Source of the DNA: PALSA-1296 sp038322815
GTDB taxonomy: Bacteria > Bacteroidota > Ignavibacteria > Palsa-1295
Direction: 5' to 3'
NCBI GenBank assembly: GCA_038322815.1
Contig: JBBQGG010000079.1
Span: forward strand, 1-13,195
DNA: 13,195 bases
Made by a program: the position numbers and the translations under genes. Under the pieces are notes generated by a model, which worked only from the letters and a program-made list of their open reading frames with translations, made no database searches and was not told where the DNA came from. Positions 8,460 to 13,195 of the stretch are shown here, one piece after another. The number at the start of each line of letters is the position of its first letter. Positions within the stretch are counted from its first letter, which is position 1.

Positions 8460-8912
8460 TTGCACCTACTACCCACATTCCAAGATTTATTTAAAAGGGA
8501 CGCTGCCAAAAAATTTCCAATCTATCGGGTCATTAAGGAGCTGCCACGAGTAACGCATTTGTTACTTCTGATGAGTATTCTGTTTTATATTGTATCTCTT
8601 ACTCAGCCAGCTTTTCACGTTATCTCGCAGAAGCCGGGCGCGTGGTACAATTCCTTTATGTTGATGCTGACTGGTGGGCGACGATACTAACGGATGAATC
8701 GGGTCACCGGTCAAAAGTTACGTCCTACGACAGTGGGTATGTGCTCTGGGTATGTAGTATGGTTATGATGTGTGCGGCAACTATCAGCGGCCTATTTCAC
8801 GCTCGTTATCATGCGCGTGAATCTGACTTACGCAAACGATGATGGCACTTATGCACAATGGCATCATGCTGACTCTACTCTTTGGATTTAACTTATGGGG
8901 GATTCGCCAAAA
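8460..8912 (+). pseudogene. Frame-broken membrane-protein relic
   Basis: Three consecutive reading frames each give plausible membrane-protein sequence. Frame one from 8460 reads about 76 codons with a helix THLLLLMSILFYIVSLTQPAF, then WYNSFMLMLTG, and stops at 8691. From about 8680 the +2 frame continues WWATILTDESG and a second helix GYVLWVCSMVMMCAATISGLF followed by a basic HARYHARESDLRKR, stopping at 8840-8842. A third frame from 8839 gives another hydrophobic stretch, MHNGIMLTLLFGFNLWG. The hydrophobic pattern continues across the two frame changes, and there is only a TTG start with an in-frame stop close upstream. This suggests a decayed small multi-helix membrane protein. The family is unrecognised. 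Sequencing error or true tiny overlapping ORFs are alternatives. Confidence 0.4.
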
Positions 8913-8951
8913 TACAGGCACTTCACAGCACAATGTTTGGTTGAATATAGA

Positions 8952-9179
8952 ATGGATAGAAATTTCGAAACCATCGCTCATGAGGCTGAACAAATGGCTC
9001 CGCACGATCAATTTTTGCTCGCCGAACGCTTAGTACGCAAACTGGGCGAGACAAAAGAACACCGCGATGCTTGGGCTGCGGAATCCCAGCGTAGAGCTGA
9101 CGCTATTGACCGGGGAGAAATGGAGACCGTGGACGGTTCCGAGGCGCTCATGAGAATTCGGAAAATTGTCGGGAAGTGA
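8952..9179 (+). CDS. Type II antitoxin, putative addiction module component (Unstab_antitox-like)
   Basis: Seventy-five residues from the ATG at 8952. An in-frame ATG at 8895 would add 19 residues overlapping the relic upstream, so the shorter start is preferred; it matches the usual family length. The N-terminal helix (FETIAHEAEQMAPHDQFLLAERLVRKL) and the C-terminal pattern HRDAWAAESQRRADAIDRGEMETVDGSE follow the addiction-module component family (PF09720/TIGR02574 type), where a W-x-x-E-x-x-R-R core binds and neutralises a RelE/ParE toxin. The stop codon overlaps the toxin's start by four bases (GTGA), so the two are translationally coupled, antitoxin first. The antitoxin would also be expected to repress its own promoter. 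Confidence 0.78.
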   Translation: MDRNFETIAHEAEQMAPHDQFLLAERLVRKLGETKEHRDAWAAESQRRADAIDRGEMETVDGSEALMRIRKIVGK

Positions 9180-9451
9180 AACTCCGAATTTCAACCTCGG
9201 CGAACGAAGAACTTGCTGAAGCCGCATATTATTATCTTGAAGAAAGCCCTCAGGCTGGGATAGAATTTGAAGAAGCTATCGAAATGGCATTTGAAGATAT
9301 TGCCGAATTTCCGTTTCGCTTTCCTATTCATTCAGGACAAAATCGTGTAAAAGTTCTCAGTGTATTTCCGTTCTCGATCTATTATAGAATAAAAGCTGAC
9401 GAGGTAGAAATTCTTTCCGTCGCTCATCATGCCAGAAGACCAGGTTACTGA
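9176..9451 (+). CDS. RelE/ParE family toxin
   Basis: Ninety-one residues from a GTG at 9176 that overlaps the antitoxin stop. The sequence follows the RelE/ParE (PF05016) layout. It has an N-terminal strand LRISTSANEELAEAAYYYLEESPQAGIEF with the typical helix pair, then ALEDI-like FEDIAEFPFRFPI, then the conserved R-V-K-V-L-S-V-F-P-F-S-I-Y-Y-R block, and the C-terminal strand VEILSVAHHARRPGY. The terminal V-A-H-x-x-R-R-P-x-Y signature is intact, so the protein is probably active. Members either cleave ribosome-bound mRNA (RelE) or poison gyrase (ParE); the sequence does not separate these. The double-hairpin repeat copy B follows 44 bases downstream and probably ends the operon. Confidence 0.88.
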   Translation: MKLRISTSANEELAEAAYYYLEESPQAGIEFEEAIEMAFEDIAEFPFRFPIHSGQNRVKVLSVFPFSIYYRIKADEVEILSVAHHARRPGY

Positions 9452-9494
9452 CAAGGTCGTTTTGAGTAATATCTCTAACGACTGAATTCGTCTT

Positions 9495-9541
9495 TGGATT
9501 TTTCAATCCATCAAAACCCCGTCGCTCTGCGTCGGGGTTTT
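9495..9541. terminator. Double-hairpin terminator-like repeat, copy B
   Basis: TGGATT-TTTC-AATCCA (9495-9510), two bases, then AAAACCCCG / CGGGGTTTT with an inner CGC/GCG pair and T-rich flank (9513-9541). It is exactly as long as copy A (47 bases), and the first hairpin stem is identical. The larger hairpin differs mainly at its tip. It lies after the RelE-like toxin gene and before the brnT relic, so it is placed to terminate the first toxin-antitoxin operon. Confidence 0.78.
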
Positions 9542-9591
9542 GTTATTAAGTACGGGAATGTAGAGAATTACCTCTCTGTTAAAATACTACG

Positions 9592-9897
9592 CTGCCGTAT
9601 GAAGGAGCCGAAGGCTTCGATTGGGATGATGGAAACCTTCAAAAAATTTGGTAGACTCATCAAGTACTTCCTTCGGAATGTGAGGAGGTTTTTGCCAATA
9701 ACCCATTCGGTGGTAAACCGGATGAAAAACATTCCGGTAGTGAAGAAAGACACTGTGTTTATGGAAAGACGAATAACAATAGGATGCTAACCATCGTATT
9801 TGCCATGCGAGGTAAATTAATCAGAGTTATTTCACCCAGACCGATGAGCCGCAAAGAAAGGATTGAATATGCAAAACAAATTGCTTCCCATACCTGA
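9592..9897 (+). pseudogene. brnT: BrnT family toxin gene broken by an in-frame TAG
   Basis: Reading from 9592 gives a near-complete BrnT toxin: LPYEGAEGFDWDDGN, then after codon 20 a TAG (9652-9654), then THQVLPSECEEVFANN, DEKHSGSEERHCVYGKTNNN, MLTIVFAMRGKLIRVISPRP and MSRKERIEYAK, ending at TGA 9895-9897. The order and residues (F-D-W-D near the start, E-E-V-F, H-S-x-S-E-E-R, the RGKLIRVISPR strand, SRKER) are those of BrnT ribonuclease toxins. There is no ATG; the frame is closed 12 bases upstream by TAA at 9580-9582, and ACG/CTG precede LPY. A single base change could restore a sense codon at the TAG. It overlaps the brnA antitoxin start by 29 bases, the normal brnTA order. UAG is used as a real stop elsewhere here (the 11107-11109 stop), so the toxin is most likely dead. 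Confidence 0.82.
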
Positions 9898-10153
9898 ATT
9901 CAAAAACGAGGACGAGGAATTCGAATTCTGGTCATTGCACGATACCACCGATTATTTCGATTGGTCTAAAGCTGCTCATCTTTCTTTTCCAAACCTCAAA
10001 AAAACTGAGAATATAGATCTGCGATTAAAAGAATTATTGGTCATGCGGGATCTCGAACGCCTTGCAAAGGAAAAACATACGTCGAAAAGGGATTTAATTT
10101 TGCAATATCTTTCTGATGGTATCCAACGCGAAGGACTTGCCGGATTAAGATAA
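9869..10153 (+). CDS. brnA: BrnA/CopG-type antitoxin
   Basis: Ninety-four residues from the ATG at 9869 (a TTG two codons earlier is possible). The N-terminal block IPEFKNEDEEFEFWSLHDTTDYFDWSKAAHLSFPNLK matches the conserved toxin-wrapping segment of the CopG-type antitoxins that pair with BrnT (E-F-W-x-x-H-D-T/S-T-D-Y-x-D-W). The second half, NIDLRLKELLVMRDLERLAKEKHTSKRDLILQYLSDGI, is a ribbon-helix-helix-like DNA-binding part. It starts inside the end of the brnT reading frame, as is normal in brnTA operons. The frame is intact although the toxin gene is broken, so it is now an orphan antitoxin that may still regulate DNA or neutralise a BrnT elsewhere. Confidence 0.85.
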   Translation: MQNKLLPIPEFKNEDEEFEFWSLHDTTDYFDWSKAAHLSFPNLKKTENIDLRLKELLVMRDLERLAKEKHTSKRDLILQYLSDGIQREGLAGLR

Positions 10154-10210
10154 TGAACAAGACACCAACAAACGGAAAATCCGATGAGATGCTTCCGCAT
10201 TATGATTTTA

Positions 10211-10230
10211 GCCGTCGGGGTTTTGTATTA
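10211..10230. repeat. 3' half of the double-hairpin repeat (copy C)
   Basis: The 20 bases here, containing GTCGGGGTTTTGTATTA, match the right arm and tail of copy B (GTCGGGGTTTTGTTATTA, 9531-9548) with one base missing. The left half (small hairpin and CCCC arm) is absent. It lies 57 bases after brnA, in the same relative place that copy B has after the RelE-like toxin. Confidence 0.55.
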
Positions 10231-10235
10231 AACAA

Positions 10236-10296
10236 CTCCCTCTCATTGCTAAGGAGAGGGCTGGGGTGAGGTTGAGCCCGAGGGCAGGGGTGAGGT
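10236..10296. repeat. REP-like G-rich palindromic element
   Basis: CCCTCTC (10238-10244) pairs with GAGAGGG (10254-10260), followed by two direct copies of GGGGTGAGGT (10263-10272 and 10287-10296) that flank a small GCCC/GGGC dyad (10276-10285). The strongly strand-biased G composition stands out from its A+T-rich surroundings. The sequence resembles the widespread GAGAGGGCTGGGGTGAGG type of repetitive extragenic palindrome. The stretch 10154-10332 contains no gene apart from this and the half repeat. Confidence 0.65.
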
Positions 10297-10332
10297 CTCT
10301 TCGTATCTTTGCATCTTAACTATTCACATCCC

Positions 10333-10509
10333 ATGTCTCGATTTTTAGTACAACGTTACATCGCCGAACTTGAAAAGGTCAACACCTACCGCTTCGCAGA
10401 TTATAAAGATAAAGTGATCGATCTATTGAAGCGCGTCACGACAGTGAGTGTGCGGACGGTTGAGATTATGGGGGAGATGGAAGCAACTGACCTTATCTAT
10501 TCTGTATAA
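10333..10509 (+). CDS. Small ORF, possible remnant of a restriction/methylase gene
   Basis: Fifty-eight codons from the ATG at 10333 (a TTG at 10309 would run into the end of the preceding spacer). The start MSRFLVQRYIAELEKV is helical, and the rest, YRFADYKDKVIDLLKRVTTVSVRTVEIMGEME, reads like a different, larger protein's segment. The two parts recall the ends of DNA-methylase or restriction proteins, which would make this an internal-deletion relic, but the match is from memory and weak. The stop lies 6 bases before the next gene's ATG, so it may equally be a real small gene co-transcribed with it. No signal peptide or membrane helix. Confidence 0.35.
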   Translation: MSRFLVQRYIAELEKVNTYRFADYKDKVIDLLKRVTTVSVRTVEIMGEMEATDLIYSV

Positions 10510-10515
10510 AATACT

Positions 10516-11109
10516 ATGGCAAAGAGCAAAGCGAATCCTAAAGTAAATTGGTATTTTACTAAATCCAAAAGGTGGCAGAAAGAATTAGCGCAATTGAGAA
10601 CGATCGTTCTTGATTGCGGCTTGAGCGAAGAATTAAAGTGGGGTTGTCCTTGCTATACCTTTGAGGAAAGCAACATTGTATTGCTGCATGTGTTTAAAGA
10701 TTACTGTGCGATCTTATTTTTCAAAGGTGCTTTATTAAAGGATCCCAAGAATATTCTGATCCAGCAAACGAAGAATGTGCAGGCGGCGCGTCAGATCAGG
10801 TTCACTAATGCTCCGGAAATAACGGAGTTGGAATTCATCTTGAAAGCATATATTAAGGAAGCCATCAAAGTGGAAAAAGCCGGATTAAAAGTGCCGATGA
10901 AAGCGGCGACAGAGTTCGCCATCGCCGAAGAATTCCAGACCGCATTGGATGAGAACGCCAAATTGAAGAAAGCATTTTACGCACTCACGCCCGGACGTCA
11001 ACGCGGCTACCTCCTTCATTTTTCCTCCGCCAAACAATCCAAAACCCGCACCGCACGAGTCGAGAAATCCACGGAACAGATTATGCAGGGGAAGGGGTTA
11101 GGAGATTAG
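10516..11109 (+). CDS. YdeI-like protein (DUF1801 plus OmdA-type C-terminal region)
   Basis: A 197-residue soluble protein from the ATG at 10516. Residues about 18-115 form a DUF1801-like domain: WQKELAQLRTIVLDCGLSEELKWGCPCYTF, then YCAILFFKGALLKDP and a RQIRFTNAPEI block. Residues about 130-190 carry the motif found in YdeI/OmdA proteins: ALDENAKLKKAFYALTPGRQRGYLLHFSSAKQSKTRTARVEKS. The length of about 200 residues fits the two-domain YdeI family. These proteins are widespread and poorly characterised; some are annotated as bacteriocin-protection or OmpD-associated, but no biochemical role can be assigned here. Codon use is close to that of the upstream chromosomal genes. The first repeat of the cassette-like region begins 9 bases after the stop. 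Confidence 0.82.
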   Translation: MAKSKANPKVNWYFTKSKRWQKELAQLRTIVLDCGLSEELKWGCPCYTFEESNIVLLHVFKDYCAILFFKGALLKDPKNILIQQTKNVQAARQIRFTNAPEITELEFILKAYIKEAIKVEKAGLKVPMKAATEFAIAEEFQTALDENAKLKKAFYALTPGRQRGYLLHFSSAKQSKTRTARVEKSTEQIMQGKGLGD

Positions 11110-11117
11110 GGATTTCT

Positions 11118-11233
11118 GTTAAGAAAGTTTCGTAGTTAATGGAAGTTTAGTTTTCCAATCAAACTTTCGTGCAGGTTGACAGTTTTGTGCTCCGAAATCG
11201 CCAACTTCTTAAACCCGCAAAACGTTACCAGCA
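11118..11233. repeat. Cassette-boundary repeat with long-spaced inverted arms, copy 1
   Basis: Left arm TTAAGAAAGTT (11119-11129) pairs, with one bulged A, with right arm AACTTCTTAA (11203-11212) across 73 bases. The 21 bases at 11187-11207 are identical to 12890-12910. After the right arm come CCCGCAAAAC and an outer end GTTACCAGCA (11224-11233), the exact complement of TGCTGGTAAC found at 12311-12320 and 12799-12808. No protein is encoded in 11110-11334; the remainder up to the hydrolase ATG is an A+T-rich leader with ACGACAGACAGACACGAC-type repeats. Confidence 0.6.
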
Positions 11234-11334
11234 ATGTTAAACGACAGACAGACACGACCATTTGTAAAGTCATCGGACAGACAATCGTTCAACAAAGCCG
11301 ACAACAGTTAAAAAAAACCTAAAACCAAATAAAT

Positions 11335-12243
11335 ATGACAGAAATTGACAACTACAAACAAAGCAGCGTAAAACTTTTCGCAAGTGCAGGCATACAGCCG
11401 CAATCAAAATTCATTACGACAAATGGACCTGTTGAGAAAATCCATTATTGGGAAATAGGAAGTGGAAAACCATTAATTCTCATTCACGGTGGAGGAGCAC
11501 ACGCTATGCAAATGTATCCACTTGTTAAACCGTTGCAAGAAAAATTCCATCTATACATACTTGACCGACCCGGCTGTGGACTAACAGATTTTTTTGACTA
11601 TGAAGGAGTAAACTTATCTAGTCATGCAACAGATTTTGTTCGTTCGTTTATGGATGCAGTCGGGATTGACAAAGCATATTTAGCAGGAAACTCAATGGGC
11701 AGTTTGTTTTGTGTCAACTTTGCATTGAAATATCCGCAGCGGGTAGAAAAACTTTTGATTGTCGGTCAGCCCGCTGGAGGAGGAACGTGGTTGCCTGTAA
11801 TAATGAAACTGATGAGCATTAAAGGAGTAAATTCTCTGATTATGAAAATAATGGGGAAGCCGAATAGAGAAGCAACAAGAAAATTTTTCGGGATGATGTT
11901 AGTTGCTGATGCATCAAAGTTAACAGACGATTTTTTAGACAATGATGTGTGTGCTCAGCTCCTGCCGGATACAGGAAAAGGTTTTATGTCAATCGTTGAG
12001 AATTGTGTAGGCATGTCCGGATTTAAAAAGAAATATTTAATCAGCCCGAGAATGAAAGAACTCACTATGCCTGTGCGCTACATCATTGGCGACAAAGACC
12101 CATTCGATACTCCTGAGCATACAAAAGAAATTGTTGCTGAAATGAAAGATGGAAAAGTAGAAGTCGTAAAAGGCGGTGGACACATTCTCTGGCTTGATGA
12201 ACCTGATATTTGCAGCAGATTAATTTTGCAAGCGCTGAACTGA
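11335..12243 (+). CDS. Alpha/beta hydrolase fold protein
   Basis: A 302-residue soluble enzyme from the ATG at 11335, preceded by an A+T-rich leader without a Shine-Dalgarno sequence. The alpha/beta hydrolase landmarks are in order: oxyanion-loop HGGG (51-54), D77-R-P-G after strand 4, nucleophile elbow G118-N-S120-M-G, acid D255 in IIGDKDPF, and H283 in GGGHILWLDEP. A variable cap domain lies at about 145-235. The likely chemistry is ester, C-C or epoxide hydrolysis; the substrate cannot be read from sequence. The gene stands alone between two related repeat ends (11224-11233 and 12311-12320), with no partner gene. Base composition and leader style look more Bacteroidota-like than the genes left of 8155, suggesting transfer. 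Confidence 0.9.
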   Translation: MTEIDNYKQSSVKLFASAGIQPQSKFITTNGPVEKIHYWEIGSGKPLILIHGGGAHAMQMYPLVKPLQEKFHLYILDRPGCGLTDFFDYEGVNLSSHATDFVRSFMDAVGIDKAYLAGNSMGSLFCVNFALKYPQRVEKLLIVGQPAGGGTWLPVIMKLMSIKGVNSLIMKIMGKPNREATRKFFGMMLVADASKLTDDFLDNDVCAQLLPDTGKGFMSIVENCVGMSGFKKKYLISPRMKELTMPVRYIIGDKDPFDTPEHTKEIVAEMKDGKVEVVKGGGHILWLDEPDICSRLILQALN

Positions 12244-12288
12244 CAAAGAAGTTTTCCGAACAAGAAATTGTTGAACAACCTTGACCGT

Positions 12289-12321
12289 AGACAATGACGA
12301 AAAAAAATACTGCTGGTAACA
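12289..12321. repeat. Cassette-end repeat, collapsed boundary between hydrolase and membrane-protein genes
   Basis: Thirty-three bases beginning AGACAATGACGA, running through an A tract and ending ACTGCTGGTAACA. They match 12775-12809 with one substitution and a 2-3-base difference in the A tract. Only the left outer end of the element is present; the long spacer, right arm and 21-base core seen at 11118-11233 and 12775-12913 are missing, and the next gene's ATG follows 16 bases later. Confidence 0.65.
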
Positions 12322-12337
12322 ATTAAAACAAATAAAA

Positions 12338-12736
12338 ATGGAAAACACAAGAAAAATAATTTTGCGAGTACACGGGACGCTATTAGTTGTGATGGGTATT
12401 GCAATAAGTATCTATTCTACCATAGGAATGTTGTATGGCATTGGCAACTTTAGTTTTCTTCAAGCGGACAGACTTGGTCATGTAGGTTTACTACAGGCAT
12501 ACGAATTAGCTGCACTGACAGGAATAGTTTTATGGATGGGTTCTTATCAGGAGGGCAGGAGAAAGTGGAATCGCATTGGTGCGTTATTTCATTTTTTCAT
12601 ACTTATTGTTTATGTTATCCATTGGAACTTTCTTACAACGCTTCCTAACGGAGAAGTGACGCGAAACATTGGAGTTACATTTCATTTAGTTTTTCTTTGT
12701 GTGGAAAGCTGGGCAGGACTTTTTTCTAAGAAATAA
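12338..12736 (+). CDS. Four-helix membrane protein, unknown function
   Basis: A 132-residue protein from the ATG at 12338. Hydrophobic segments at about 10-35, 48-68, 81-100 and 109-127 indicate four transmembrane helices with a short basic N-terminus (MENTRKIILR) and a KK C-terminus, both probably cytoplasmic. A charged loop QEGRRKWNR (71-79) and an exposed TLPNGEVTRN loop (101-110) link the helices. I see no catalytic motif and do not recognise the family. The gene is alone between two copies of the same end repeat (12289-12321 and 12775-12809), so it forms its own unit. Whether it works with the hydrolase is unknown. Confidence 0.7.
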   Translation: MENTRKIILRVHGTLLVVMGIAISIYSTIGMLYGIGNFSFLQADRLGHVGLLQAYELAALTGIVLWMGSYQEGRRKWNRIGALFHFFILIVYVIHWNFLTTLPNGEVTRNIGVTFHLVFLCVESWAGLFSKK

Positions 12737-12774
12737 TAGCCAAAAATAATGAGCGGACAGACTTTTTGCACGGC

Positions 12775-12913
12775 AGACAATGACGAGAAAAAAAACACTG
12801 CTGGTAACAGCACCTACAAGAAATTGGCGGTTCAGTGGTTAAATAAAGCTTTGTGCTTCGTATCAAGTTTTGTGGTGGCAGAAAGTTTAGTGCTCCGAAA
12901 TCGCCAACTTGTA
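12775..12913. repeat. Cassette-boundary repeat with long-spaced inverted arms, copy 2
   Basis: It begins with the 35-base end sequence (12775-12809) containing TGCTGGTAAC. Left arm TACAAG-AAA-TTGGCG (12815-12829) then pairs with right arm CGCCAACTTGTA (12902-12913) across 72 bases, with AAA bulged. The 21-base core 12890-12910 is identical to copy 1. The arms differ in sequence from copy 1 but remain complementary within each copy. The stretch 12737-12937 encodes no convincing protein. Confidence 0.65.
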
Positions 12914-12937
12914 AATTTGACCCAAAACAAAAGACAA

Positions 12938-13195
12938 TTGAAAACACATCATAAAATAATAAATGGAGACAGCAGACAAATGACCGAATTGGCGGACAAT
13001 TCCGTGCATTTGGCTATCACTTCCCCGCCTTACTGGCAACTCAAGGACTACGGAACAGACAACCAAATTGGTTTCCACGACAGTTACGAAAATTACATCA
13101 ACAACCTGAATTTAGTTTGGAAAGAGTGCTACCGCACTCTTCACAATGGTTGCAGGTTGTGTGTGAATATCGGAGACCAATTTGCAAGAGCAGTT
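12938..13195 (+). CDS. DNA methyltransferase, TSPPY type, 3' end outside the window
   Basis: Eighty-six codons open to the end of the window. Reading from the TTG at 12938 gives MKTHHKIINGDSRQMTELADNSVHLAITSPPYWQLKDYG, in which residues 28-33 (TSPPYW) are catalytic motif IV of amino-methyltransferases. It is followed by YENYINNLNLVWKECYRTLHNGCRLCVNIGDQF, as in the PF01555 N6/N4 methylase family. Motif IV near the N-terminus means the AdoMet-binding F-x-G-x-G motif should come later (beta-type order), and S-P-P-Y favours N4-cytosine or N6-adenine methylation. No ATG is available nearby; an alternative TTG lies at 12917, inside the repeat's right flank. Whether a restriction enzyme follows cannot be seen. 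The gene begins 24 bases after the boundary repeat, so it would be the next unit in the cassette-like series. Confidence 0.88.
   Translation, partial: MKTHHKIINGDSRQMTELADNSVHLAITSPPYWQLKDYGTDNQIGFHDSYENYINNLNLVWKECYRTLHNGCRLCVNIGDQFARAV

Noticed and set aside
8839..9033. A 64-codon ORF overlapping the antitoxin
   Set aside because: Only its first third is hydrophobic and credible as part of the relic; the remainder is an out-of-frame reading of the antitoxin gene.
9652..9654. UAG recoding (suppression or reassigned codon) to rescue BrnT
   Set aside because: The YdeI gene ends in TAG at 11107-11109 and all other intact genes contain no in-frame TAG; the toxin also lacks a start codon.
9494..9790. 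A 98-codon plus-strand ORF across the brnT region
   Set aside because: It begins inside the terminator hairpin and reads the brnT relic in the wrong frame; the BrnT homology lies in the frame of 9592.
11118..12913. Canonical integron with standard attC sites
   Set aside because: No RYYYAAC/GTTRRRY core pair is found at the expected arm ends and no integrase is in the window, so only a cassette-like resemblance is claimed.
1..13195. CRISPR array, tRNA or rRNA genes
   Set aside because: No regularly spaced short direct repeats, no cloverleaf with a TTC-type T arm and no conserved rRNA sequence were seen on either strand.

Overview
The window suggests a bacterium of the Bacteroidota/Chlorobiota/Ignavibacteriota (FCB) group. 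The main evidence is two secreted proteins with type IX secretion (T9SS) C-terminal sorting domains. Moderate-to-low GC, few recognisable Shine-Dalgarno sequences and a DUF2279 protein with a Bacteroidota-like signal peptide agree with this. The species cannot be named from the sequence alone.

Positions 1-8154 look like ordinary chromosome. A 5'-truncated DUF4142 gene on the plus strand ends at a strong terminator. Five genes then run on the minus strand from 8154 down to 591: a RecA-fold-like protein without a P-loop, a von Willebrand factor A (VWA) protein, two tandem paralogous Asp-box/T9SS secreted proteins, and a DUF2279 membrane-associated protein. The control region ahead of the first (8155-8384) holds a sigma70-like promoter with palindromes on and beside it.

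Positions 8360-10510 are accessory. A 47-base double-hairpin terminator-like element occurs complete at 8367 and 9495, and as a 3' half near 10211. Between the first two copies lie a frame-broken membrane-protein relic and an intact Unstab_antitox/RelE-ParE toxin-antitoxin pair. Between copy two and the half copy lies a BrnT/BrnA pair. Its toxin gene is broken by one in-frame TAG and has no good start, while the antitoxin is intact. A REP-like GC-rich palindrome and a 58-codon possible gene relic follow.

Positions 10516-13195 carry single-gene units on the plus strand: a YdeI/DUF1801 protein, an alpha/beta hydrolase, a four-helix membrane protein, and the start of a TSPPY-type DNA methyltransferase. 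The last three are separated by related repeats. These share a 21-base core, a 33-35-base end sequence, long-spaced imperfect inverted arms whose bases covary, and complementary outer ends (TGCTGGTAAC / GTTACCAGCA). The layout resembles an integron-like gene cassette array without canonical attC core boxes, and it is the most interesting part of the window.
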